Under the pieces are notes generated by a model, which was not told the DNA's origin, made no database searches, and saw only the letters and a program-made list of their open reading frames with translations. From an uncultured Bacilli bacterium (GTDB taxonomy: Bacteria; Bacillota_I; Bacilli_A; RFN20; CAG-826), in NCBI GenBank assembly GCA_934162685.1, contig CAKPJO010000079.1:1-7370 (forward strand): a DNA stretch of 7,370 nt, in the 5' to 3' direction. Each line of letters opens with the position of its first letter. The stretch's first letter is position 1. This document shows positions 1 through 6,264 of this stretch, piece by piece. The translations under genes were made by a program, and so were the position numbers.

Positions 1-1
1 T

Positions 2-259
2 CTAGAACATGTTGGTGGTTATACCTATGATGAATCCTTAGATACTTCCACTATTGAATTAGCCAGTCAAATCTTATCTGATGAAGACTTTAAAGTTGTT
101 ATGCTTTTTGCTGTCGGTGAATATAAGCATCGTGAAATTGCTGAGATGCTTAATCTACCTCTTGGTACTGTTACCTGGAAATATAACAATGCCATAAAAA
201 AACTTAAAGAAGCTATTAAGAAGAGTGAGGTGAAAGTTAATGAACAAAAAACAAATTGA
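2..259 (+). CDS. ECF-type RNA polymerase sigma factor, C-terminal part (5' end outside window)
   Basis: The frame is open from the left edge to TGA 257-259 and gives the last 85 residues of a protein that begins upstream. Its core is a helix-turn-helix of sigma-70 region 4: the stretch HREIAEMLNLPLGTVTWKYN (about nt 128-187), followed by the basic helix NAIKKLKEAIKK, matches the usual EIAexLgxpxGTVxxRxxxAxxxL pattern of extracytoplasmic-function (ECF) sigma factors. This part would bind the -35 element of target promoters. The gene overlaps the next one by 20 bp (240-259), which implies translational coupling, and the next product has the layout of a membrane anti-sigma factor, so this is a classic sigma/anti-sigma operon. 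Region 2 and the promoter are not visible, so the ECF subgroup cannot be named. The HTH does not look like that of SigI, although the partner resembles RsgI. Confidence 0.88.
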   Translation, partial: LEHVGGYTYDESLDTSTIELASQILSDEDFKVVMLFAVGEYKHREIAEMLNLPLGTVTWKYNNAIKKLKEAIKKSEVKVNEQKTN

Positions 260-1790
260 AAAAGCGTTACAAGATGAAAGCAAACTTATGTACGCTAATG
301 TTTTTGATAATGTTTTAAATAAATTAAATATTGACCCTTCTACTTTTGAAGCCCCAAAGAAAGCTCCTTGGTGGAAATCATTAAAATTTGTTTCTTTTTG
401 TTCCGCCGGACTTGCTACTGCATTAATAATAACTATTTCTGTTGTTCTTAGCTCTAAAGCGCCAAATAACGAGTCTGACACCAATTCTTATATAAATTTA
501 ACTATCCAATCTAATAATTCATCAGAAAAGCCAGAATTTGCTTATTCGATGGGAAAGAAATATTCTTTAAATTATTTTATTGCTAAAAATGATGATGCTA
601 AAATCATCGCTAGCGGTTTAACAAATACTCAAACAAATGGTTTGGCACTATGTGATGATATTATTAATGAAGCGAGCAAAACTGGTTTTATTAATTATGA
701 AAGCACTAATAACATTATTAATATAACTGTCGATAGTTCCACTATTGAATATAGTAAAAGCGTCGCAAATGCAATGTATGAAAGAATAAAATCATATTGC
801 AAAGAAAATTATATTTACGCTAATGTTAATATTGTTGATACAGCTATAGAAGCTTCAGAAACTATTGATAATACTAACTATGAAAAGATAAACCAACTCT
901 TCCAGTTAGCGGAAATATTTAACTATAAAGATGATGAAACAATTAAAAATCCTTATTACTTAAGTGATTCATTAGAAGACTGGGTGAAAGAATTTAAAGA
1001 TGTTTCTGAATCTGAATTAGATAATTCAATAAATAAGCTTCAAATGATTAATGACGCTTTAAAAAGCGATAAAGCTAAAAAGCAATTCAATAAAGAACTA
1101 AATCGAGCTTATTATTGTTATATTAATGGCCTAGATTACTTAGATGATTGTTTAAGTAATATCAAGGTAGAAGTAAATGACTCTATTGCCAAATTAAAAC
1201 AAGAATATAACTATGACTATAGTAATCAAGTAACTTACAATTCAAAACCAGATTCCAAAACATTCATTGAAAAATGGCGTGATTTTTTAAGTAATATTGA
1301 TGATACAAAAGATTTTGAAAATAAATATGATGATTATCATTATGACTATAATACATCTGATCGCCCTTTTGATAAAGATTTTGATTATGATTACGATTAC
1401 GACTGGGAATTTGATCATAATAATCATAATCCTCGTGAACCATTTAGATCTAAAAACAAACCTTTCAAAGAAAACGATGATAAGTTTGAATGGGATGATA
1501 AAAATAACAAGCCAAAAAATCAAGAATTCTATATCAATAAAATAAATGAATTGGTGACTTGGTATAATAAGGTTATTACTAAATATAGTTCATTTGAAGA
1601 TGTATACTTAAATAACGTTAATCGTGTTATCGCTAATGTATATTACCACGCAAAAGATTCTACAAATAAAGACTATTACATTGATTATTCTAAAGAATAT
1701 GAAGATCGTAATAATAAACACGGAAATCGTGATGATGAATCTTGGGAAAAGTGGAAAAACAGTTATGATTATAATTGGTGGGATAAATAG
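240..1790 (+). CDS. Anti-sigma factor-like single-pass membrane protein with RsgI-like middle domain and Asp/Tyr-rich C-terminal region
   Basis: This is a 516-residue protein. The ATG at 240 has AGGTGA six bases upstream (228-233), inside the sigma gene, which supports this start. Residues 1-45 are a short charged cytoplasmic part, about 49-71 are one hydrophobic membrane helix, and the rest should lie outside the cell. Residues about 82-165 resemble the extracytoplasmic RsgI middle domain: a strand YINLTIQSN, then NDDAKIIASGL, an IINEASKTGFI helix and a NIINITV strand. In RsgI proteins the first strand usually carries Asn-Pro, a site of self-cleavage; here it is Asn86-Leu87. Residues about 205-350 are probably helical and charged. 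Residues about 354-395 are very rich in Asp and Tyr/Phe, and the tail is rich in Trp, Asn and Asp. The expected role is to hold the upstream sigma factor inactive and release it on an outside signal. The topology and operon position are clear; the RsgI relation is from motif reading, and the ligand is unknown. Confidence 0.72.
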   Translation: MNKKQIEKALQDESKLMYANVFDNVLNKLNIDPSTFEAPKKAPWWKSLKFVSFCSAGLATALIITISVVLSSKAPNNESDTNSYINLTIQSNNSSEKPEFAYSMGKKYSLNYFIAKNDDAKIIASGLTNTQTNGLALCDDIINEASKTGFINYESTNNIINITVDSSTIEYSKSVANAMYERIKSYCKENYIYANVNIVDTAIEASETIDNTNYEKINQLFQLAEIFNYKDDETIKNPYYLSDSLEDWVKEFKDVSESELDNSINKLQMINDALKSDKAKKQFNKELNRAYYCYINGLDYLDDCLSNIKVEVNDSIAKLKQEYNYDYSNQVTYNSKPDSKTFIEKWRDFLSNIDDTKDFENKYDDYHYDYNTSDRPFDKDFDYDYDYDWEFDHNNHNPREPFRSKNKPFKENDDKFEWDDKNNKPKNQEFYINKINELVTWYNKVITKYSSFEDVYLNNVNRVIANVYYHAKDSTNKDYYIDYSKEYEDRNNKHGNRDDESWEKWKNSYDYNWWDK

Positions 1791-1820
1791 CACCTTTTAT
1801 ATAACTTTCTTAACGCAAAG

Positions 1821-1855
1821 AAAACCCATAGACAACTAACTTGCCTATGGGTTTT
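1821..1855. terminator. Bidirectional Rho-independent terminator between convergent genes
   Basis: The 11-bp perfect stem AAAACCCATAG (1821-1831) pairs with CTATGGGTTTT (1845-1855). The loop can pair further (CAA 1833-1835 with TTG 1841-1843). The stem ends in an A-run on one side and a T-run on the other, so it can stop transcription on either strand. It lies between the 3' ends of the membrane protein gene and the minus-strand DJ-1/PfpI gene and probably serves both. Confidence 0.85.
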
Positions 1856-1863
1856 CACTTTCT

Positions 1864-2418
1864 TTATTTCATTTCGCCTTGTAAAGACTCTAATAATGTT
1901 TGGGTATGTTTATCACCATAAAAGAATCTTACAACTTCTAAAGCCAAATCAATTGCGTAATACATTGATTTACCAGTAATGAAGTTTTGGTCTTTTACGA
2001 CACCTTTATCACGCAAATAATTGCCTTCAATGATTTGATCTTCAAATCCTGGATGTACTGTATAATTTTTATCTTTCAAATAACCTAATCTTCCTATTAA
2101 CATTGGAGCGGCGCATATTGCTGTTACTAATTTATGAGAATTAGCGAAATAATTAATGATTTCATTTACTTTTGGTAATGTGTTAAGTATTTTAAAAGCA
2201 CCTGGTCCGCCGGGAATAAATAAAAAGTCAAATTCTTCTAAGTTTACTTCTTCGATTAAAGCATCTACGGTCATTTCTATACCAAGCTTAGAAATAACTG
2301 TTTTTCTTTTCATCATACTTGCTATCACTATATCGTCTTTATTTCTTCTCCATACGTCTAATGGTGCAATAAACTCTACATCTTCAAACAAATCACCGAC
2401 TATTATTAGTCCTTTCAT
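1864..2418 (-). CDS. DJ-1/PfpI family protein (class I glutamine amidotransferase-like fold)
   Basis: This is a complete 184-residue protein, the usual length for DJ-1/YajL-type proteins. It starts at ATG 2418-2416 with AGGTGG (2428-2423) four bases upstream. Family landmarks are present in order: acidic residue Glu15 in LFEDVEF, which corresponds to the conserved Glu near the reactive Cys; IPGGPGAF (68-75); the nucleophile elbow TAICAAPMLIG with Cys102; TVHPGFED with His122, matching the His of human DJ-1; and ITGKSMYYAIDLALEVV near the end, which matches the ITSxGPGT...AL segment. Members act in the cytoplasm as glyoxalase or deglycase-like enzymes, chaperones or redox sensors, so the exact substrate cannot be told from sequence. 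The gene is monocistronic: convergent with the gene on its left, which ends at a shared terminator, and divergent from the lipoprotein gene on its right. Confidence 0.92.
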   Translation of the reverse strand: MKGLIIVGDLFEDVEFIAPLDVWRRNKDDIVIASMMKRKTVISKLGIEMTVDALIEEVNLEEFDFLFIPGGPGAFKILNTLPKVNEIINYFANSHKLVTAICAAPMLIGRLGYLKDKNYTVHPGFEDQIIEGNYLRDKGVVKDQNFITGKSMYYAIDLALEVVRFFYGDKHTQTLLESLQGEMK

Positions 2419-2445
2419 ATAACCACCTGCTTTGTTATTTATTAC

Positions 2446-2476
2446 ATTTTACCACATTTTTTTCAATTAATACCAA
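2446..2476 (-). promoter_or_regulatory. Possible extended -10 promoter of the DJ-1/PfpI gene
   Basis: On the minus strand TTGGTA (2476-2471) and TAAAAT (2451-2446) are separated by 19 nt. TGG lies directly before the -10, giving a TGn extended -10 that can compensate for the long spacer. It sits about 30 nt upstream of the start codon. In such AT-rich DNA this is only a candidate. Confidence 0.35.
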
Positions 2477-2526
2477 TAAAAATAAAGTGCTTAAAATTTA
2501 TTAATTACTTATAAGAGGTGAGTTTT

Positions 2527-2715
2527 ATGAAAAAGAAAAGTATTATTTTTATTTTATCTTTATTTTTTCTAGCTAGTTGTGCCACTAACTCTAGTAACTC
2601 ACTTCTAATGTCCCTAGTATTTCTATTGGTAATTCAACTAACGTATCAAATTCCACAAGTAGTGGATCAAATGTTTCAAGTGGAACATCTACTTCACCAT
2701 CACCATCAACAGTGA
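2527..2715 (+). pseudogene. 5' fragment of the frameshifted lipoprotein gene: signal peptide and lipobox
   Basis: The best start is ATG 2527, with AGAGGTGAG just upstream (2514-2522); the GTG at 2518 lies inside that ribosome binding site and is less likely. The product begins MKKKSIIFILSLFFLASC, a textbook lipoprotein signal peptide (Lys-rich start, hydrophobic core, lipobox Leu15-Ala16-Ser17-Cys18), so the mature protein would be lipid-anchored on the outer face of the membrane. After Cys18 the reading is ATNSSNS, a normal low-complexity lipoprotein linker, but from about residue 26 it becomes hydrophobic and then His-rich and stops at TGA 2713-2715. The -1 frame over the same bases reads as a Ser/Thr/Asn linker that runs into the beta-helix body ending at 4700. 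This piece is therefore the true N-terminus of that protein, cut off by one missing base (or two extra) near 2598-2606, and not a gene in its own right. Confidence 0.82.
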
Positions 2716-4700
2716 TAAGTGTTTCTTCACCAACAACTACTCCTGATGAAGGATATGATGAAACAAAATCAATTGACATAGTTTTAAGTGATAATAGTAG
2801 TGTTGTTACCAACAACAATGGTTTTGTTGTAATTTCTGGCAATGAAATATACATTACCGGCGATGGAACATATTCTATCAGCGGTTCTTTAAGTAACGGC
2901 AAAATCATTGTAAACCCAAGCGACGAAGATGCTACAACTGAATTAGAATTAAATGGTGTTAATATTAGTTGTAATTATGGCGCTCCAATTGGAATATTTA
3001 ATGGTGATCAAGTTGATATTAGCGCTAAAAAAGGTAGCAAAAACCACTTATTTGATTTAAGAAGTTCTGACGATGATTCACTAGATGGAAGCAATGCTTG
3101 TTTATATTCCGCAATCGACATGGATTTAAAAGGTAAAGGCTCTTTAACAATTACTTCTAATTACAATAATGGTGTTGGAACCAAAGATGACTTAAAAATC
3201 AAGAATCTTGAATTATCAGTTAAGGCTCCAAATAACGCAATTAAAGGAAATGATTCTTTAACTATTGAATCAGGAACAATAACTGCGATTTCCACTCAAG
3301 GAGATGCTTTGAAGACTTCTAATTCAAGTTTATCTTCTAAAGGGAAAGAAAAAGGCAATATTACTATATTAGATGGTACATTAAATTTATATTCAGCATG
3401 TGACGCAATTGACGCTGCAAGAGATGTTTATATCGGTGATGCCTCTACAACACCAAATATTACCATTTTAACAGAACAATATTCTGAATATTCGGAAGAA
3501 GTAAGTAAAACTAGTGATTCTACACTTTATTTAGCGCTTAATTCTTCAACCATAAGTTCGTCTAATTATCGTTTTGCTGCTTACTTTACTACATCTAGTA
3601 CTTCTTCTTTTTTAAATATGAAATCAGTAAGCAATTCAGGTGGATTTAATCGTTATACTTATTATTCGGTTGATGTTCCTAGTGATGCTCAAAGTGTAAC
3701 ATTTTACGCATTTAATTCTTCACAAACAACTAACTCAATAGATAGTTATACTTATAAAAGTGAAAATATGACTATTCCTACATCAAATGATATGTTTAGA
3801 ATTAGCCGTGCTTCTGGTAGTTTGTTAAGTGGTTCTTGGACTACTTATTCTACACCTTCTTTTGGCCCTGGTGGCGGAGGAATGGATGATGGTAATACTA
3901 ACAAAGCTGATTATTCTTGTAAAGGCATAAAAGCCGATAATATTATTGAAATTACATCAGGAAACATTAACATTAAATCGCATGATGATGGCATTCACGC
4001 AAATAACGATGTTCAACTAGAAACTGGTGAATATGGTTTAGGAAATGTCACAATAAATGGTGGAAACATTGTAATATACACTGATGATGATGGCGTCCAT
4101 GCTGATAAGGAATTAACTGTTAATGGCGGTTATACTGTTATCACAAACTCTTATGAAGGATTTGAAGGATTCACTATTAATATTAATGGTGGCACAAACG
4201 AAATCAATAGTTCTGATGATGGTATTAATGCAGCTGGTGGCGATGAAAGAGCAAATGAAGAACAATTAAACATCACTGGTGGAGTTACTTATATAACCGC
4301 GAACGGGGACGTAATTGACTCTAATGGTAGCATTAATATGACCGGTGGCGTAGTATTTGCTCAAGGTCCATCGCGTGGCGGTAACGGCTTACTAGACTTT
4401 GATGGCACATTTACTTTTAGCGGTGGATTGTTATTTGGTTATGGTACTTCTGATATGGCACAAAAACCAACAGCATCAGCTAATGCCAAAGTGTCAACTC
4501 CTAGCGTTGGAAGATTATCAGTTGGCTATTATTTAAATGTTGTTGATTCATCTAGTAATATTGTTGCTAGCATGAAAATAACAATGTCAAATCTATCGTA
4601 CTGTGTACTTAGCTATGGTAGTAATTATGGAACATTATCTACTTCTTCCTCATCTACTACATCATTAGAATTAGTTAAAGGTTTATATTACATAGCTTAG
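2712..4700 (+). CDS. Cthe_2159-like carbohydrate-binding beta-helix protein, body of a frameshifted surface lipoprotein
   Basis: The frame is open from 2598 (after TAA 2595-2597) to TAG 4698-4700. The first possible start, GTG 2712, has no ribosome binding site, so translation should begin at ATG 2527 and cross a frameshift; with one base restored the protein would be about 724 residues. The residues below count from 2712. Residues 1-20 are a Ser/Thr/Pro linker. Residues about 25-240 contain TGDGTYSISGSLSNGKIIV and ELELNGVNISCNYGAPIGIFN, the opening of the carbohydrate-binding family typified by Clostridium thermocellum Cthe_2159, a parallel beta-helix that binds acidic and cellulosic polysaccharides. 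Turn motifs recur: NNGV (152-155), NNAI, GDAL, then DDGIHA (425-430), DDDGVHA (458-464) and DDGINA (502-507). Such Asp-rich turns may bind calcium. An insert at about 250-400, with Gly-rich PGGGGMDD, splits the two helical halves. No catalytic motif is seen. The likely role is glycan binding at the cell surface. Confidence 0.82.
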   Translation: MISVSSPTTTPDEGYDETKSIDIVLSDNSSVVTNNNGFVVISGNEIYITGDGTYSISGSLSNGKIIVNPSDEDATTELELNGVNISCNYGAPIGIFNGDQVDISAKKGSKNHLFDLRSSDDDSLDGSNACLYSAIDMDLKGKGSLTITSNYNNGVGTKDDLKIKNLELSVKAPNNAIKGNDSLTIESGTITAISTQGDALKTSNSSLSSKGKEKGNITILDGTLNLYSACDAIDAARDVYIGDASTTPNITILTEQYSEYSEEVSKTSDSTLYLALNSSTISSSNYRFAAYFTTSSTSSFLNMKSVSNSGGFNRYTYYSVDVPSDAQSVTFYAFNSSQTTNSIDSYTYKSENMTIPTSNDMFRISRASGSLLSGSWTTYSTPSFGPGGGGMDDGNTNKADYSCKGIKADNIIEITSGNINIKSHDDGIHANNDVQLETGEYGLGNVTINGGNIVIYTDDDGVHADKELTVNGGYTVITNSYEGFEGFTININGGTNEINSSDDGINAAGGDERANEEQLNITGGVTYITANGDVIDSNGSINMTGGVVFAQGPSRGGNGLLDFDGTFTFSGGLLFGYGTSDMAQKPTASANAKVSTPSVGRLSVGYYLNVVDSSSNIVASMKITMSNLSYCVLSYGSNYGTLSTSSSSTTSLELVKGLYYIA

Positions 4701-4710
4701 TTATATTTAA

Positions 4711-4741
4711 AGCAGGGTGAGTGTTTTCCACTCTGCTTTTT
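4711..4741 (+). terminator. Rho-independent terminator after the lipoprotein gene
   Basis: AGCAGGGTG (4711-4719) pairs with CACTCTGCT (4729-4737), including one G-U pair, around a 9-nt loop and is followed by TTTT. Two A residues before the stem can pair with the first T residues after it. It lies 10 nt after the stop codon at 4700 and insulates the ATPase promoter from upstream transcription. Confidence 0.85.
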
Positions 4742-4754
4742 ATGTGGGAAAATT

Positions 4755-4787
4755 ACTCGAATAAATTCTAGTAGAATCGTTTCGAGT
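4755..4787. repeat. Interrupted palindrome, copy 1, upstream of the ATPase promoter
   Basis: This 33-bp dyad is centred on G4771. The outer arms ACTCGAA (4755-4761) and TTCGAGT (4781-4787) are perfectly complementary. Three unpaired positions on each side (TAA and CGT) follow, then the inner arms ATTCTA (4765-4770) and TAGAAT (4772-4777). Bases 4759-4783 are identical to 4833-4857 in the second copy and in the same orientation. It ends five bases before the -35 hexamer, a position where a bound protein could influence RNA polymerase. It is not transcribed from the promoter beside it. Confidence 0.88.
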
Positions 4788-4791
4788 TAAT

Positions 4792-4821
4792 TTGACATTT
4801 CTTATCATTTTGGTCTATACT
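4792..4821 (+). promoter_or_regulatory. Sigma-A-type promoter of the ATPase gene
   Basis: A perfect -35 TTGACA (4792-4797) is followed after 18 nt by TATACT (4816-4821), one mismatch from consensus. The start of transcription should be near 4828, giving a leader of about 54 nt. The promoter sits exactly between the two palindromes, so both flank RNA polymerase. This is the best-matching promoter in the window. Confidence 0.75.
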
Positions 4822-4829
4822 ATAAATAA

Positions 4830-4860
4830 GTAGAATAAATTCTAGTAGAATCGTTTCTAC
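4830..4860. repeat. Interrupted palindrome, copy 2, at the transcription start of the ATPase gene
   Basis: This 31-bp dyad is centred on G4845, exactly 74 bp from the centre of copy 1. The core is identical to copy 1 (25 bp, 4833-4857). The outer arms are GTAGAA (4830-4835) and TTCTAC (4855-4860): two arm positions differ from copy 1, each on both sides, so that the pairing is kept. Located at about +3 to +33 of the predicted transcript, it could act as an operator blocking elongation or as a hairpin at the 5' end of the mRNA. The ribosome binding site (4868-4875) lies just outside it. Confidence 0.88.
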
Positions 4861-4881
4861 ATTTTATAGGGGTGACACTTT

Positions 4882-6261
4882 ATGGATTTCTTTGGAAGAA
4901 TAAAAGAATTAGAAGTTTTGAAAAATATGTATCTAGAAAAAGGACTAACTGGCGCGATTATTTATGGTAGAAGGCGCTTTGGAAAATCAACATTGATAAA
5001 AGAATCTAGCAAATATTTTGATGGTTTATTTATCTATTTTCAATGTTTAAAGGCGTTAGATATAGTAAATGCCCAAGGATTATCTATGGTAATAAAAGAC
5101 AAAATCCCTGATGCGTTTTTATCACAAAATGCTTCTTTTACTGAAGTATTAGATTTCTTATTTCTTAAATCATTATCATTACCTATTTTATTAGTATTAG
5201 ATGAGTATTCTTATTTAAATAACCGCGAATATATTGATTCATTTTTACAATCAAGAATCGATCAATATAAAGATACATCAAAAATGAAAATAATTCTTTC
5301 TGGTAGTTATGTTGATATTATGGATCATTTATTAGATATGAACAATCCACTACATGGGCGATTCAAATACAAAATCAAACTTGAAGCTTTTAATTATTAT
5401 GAAGCAAGTAACTTTTATAAAAATGCATCTTTAGAAGATAAGGTTAAATACTATGCAGTATTTGGCGGTGTACCATATTATTTAAGTATGCTTGATACGA
5501 ATAAATCTTTTGAAGACAATGTTAAATATTTATTATTAAGTGAATTTGCCCCGCTTGAAAATGAAATTAATACCACTATGAAAGAAGAGTATTCTAAAGT
5601 GGAAAATGCCGCTTTTGTCATGGATTTAATAACTCGTGGTAAGCATTCTTATAGTGACATCAAAGCAATTTTTAATATTAATGCTCCGAAAAGCGATTTA
5701 GCATATTTATTAAATCAACTAGTGGATATGCATTTTATAACTAAAACCTATGCATTAAATGAAAAAAACGAGAAAAAAGCATATTATGATATTGATGATA
5801 ATTTGTTTGCTTTTTATTTTAAGTTAATTTATCCAACTCTTGCTTATAAAGCTATATTAACCACAGATAAATATTTTGAACAAATAAAAGAAAAAATGTA
5901 TGGCGAATTTATTCCTTTAAAATTCGAAAAATTATGTAAAGAATTCTTAATTAGAAAAAATAAAAATGATGAATTTAATCCTCCGCTTTTATTAATCGGA
6001 TCTTATACATATAATAATCCAAAATTACATAAAAACGGGCAATTTGATATAGTTACATATGATGAACTCGGATATACATTTTATGAATGCAAATACACTA
6101 ATTCAGTAGTAGATAAATCTATTTATTTAGAAGAAATCAATCAACTAAGCGATGCAAAAATCACTAATTATCGCTTAGGTTTCTTTTCTAAGTCGGGATT
6201 TAGTAATGATAAAGAATTTAAAAATTGTAATTTATTTACTTTAGAAGATTTGTATAAATGA
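4882..6261 (+). CDS. ATP-binding protein of the ATPase_2/DUF234 type (AAA+ ATPase, winged helix, PD-(D/E)XK-like C-terminus)
   Basis: This complete protein has 459 residues, typical for the family. AGGGGTGA (4868-4875) lies six bases before the ATG. Residues 1-235 form the ATPase: FFGRIKELEVL at the start, Walker A GRRRFGKS (29-36), Walker B LLVLDE with Asp107-Glu108, a sensor-1-like SGSYVD (140-145) and NPLHGR with Arg160 as a likely arginine finger. Residues about 240-305 read as a winged helix (VMDLITRGKHSYSDI, then LAYLLNQLVDMHFI). The C-terminal domain carries Asp389 in GQFDIV and Glu402/Lys404 in YECKY, the spacing expected for a PD-(D/E)XK nuclease fold. Proteins of this architecture are common in bacteria and archaea, but their cellular role is not established; DNA binding or processing is the natural guess. 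The gene stands alone, with its own promoter between two palindromes, and runs to within 3 nt of the convergent TIR gene. Confidence 0.9.
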   Translation: MDFFGRIKELEVLKNMYLEKGLTGAIIYGRRRFGKSTLIKESSKYFDGLFIYFQCLKALDIVNAQGLSMVIKDKIPDAFLSQNASFTEVLDFLFLKSLSLPILLVLDEYSYLNNREYIDSFLQSRIDQYKDTSKMKIILSGSYVDIMDHLLDMNNPLHGRFKYKIKLEAFNYYEASNFYKNASLEDKVKYYAVFGGVPYYLSMLDTNKSFEDNVKYLLLSEFAPLENEINTTMKEEYSKVENAAFVMDLITRGKHSYSDIKAIFNINAPKSDLAYLLNQLVDMHFITKTYALNEKNEKKAYYDIDDNLFAFYFKLIYPTLAYKAILTTDKYFEQIKEKMYGEFIPLKFEKLCKEFLIRKNKNDEFNPPLLLIGSYTYNNPKLHKNGQFDIVTYDELGYTFYECKYTNSVVDKSIYLEEINQLSDAKITNYRLGFFSKSGFSNDKEFKNCNLFTLEDLYK

Positions 6262-6264
6262 AAA

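Noticed and set aside
155..484. Minus-strand 109-codon reading frame over the sigma/anti-sigma junction
   Set aside because: It lies antisense to two well-supported coupled genes, has no ribosome binding site of note and no recognisable domain.
1287..1839. Several short Ile/Met-rich reading frames on both strands
   Set aside because: They are by-products of the Asp/Tyr-rich GAT/TAT codon repeats of the membrane protein gene; their composition is extreme and they lack ribosome binding sites.
2156..2422. Plus-strand 88-codon reading frame
   Set aside because: It is antisense to the clear DJ-1/PfpI gene and has no supported start.
2481..2513. Sigma-A promoter for the lipoprotein gene
   Set aside because: TAAAAT (2492-2497) could be a -10, but no convincing -35 lies at the right distance, so I did not list it.
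2570..2610. Programmed ribosomal frameshifting as the explanation for the split lipoprotein gene
   Set aside because: No X-XXY-YYZ slippery heptamer, internal Shine-Dalgarno stimulator or strong downstream stem is visible at the shift point; a simple indel is the better explanation.
2686..2712. His-rich stretch before the stop at 2713, resembling a metal-binding tail
   Set aside because: It is the wrong-frame reading of CACCATCACCATCAAC; the correct frame gives an ordinary Ser-Pro linker.
2591..2908. Minus-strand 105-codon reading frame across the frameshift
   Set aside because: It is a shadow of the Ser/Thr-rich lipoprotein linker and early body, with no independent support.
4755..4860. 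CRISPR array
   Set aside because: There are only two copies, the 49-bp interval between the cores is a promoter, and no cas gene is present; the palindromes fit operators or another dyad element better.
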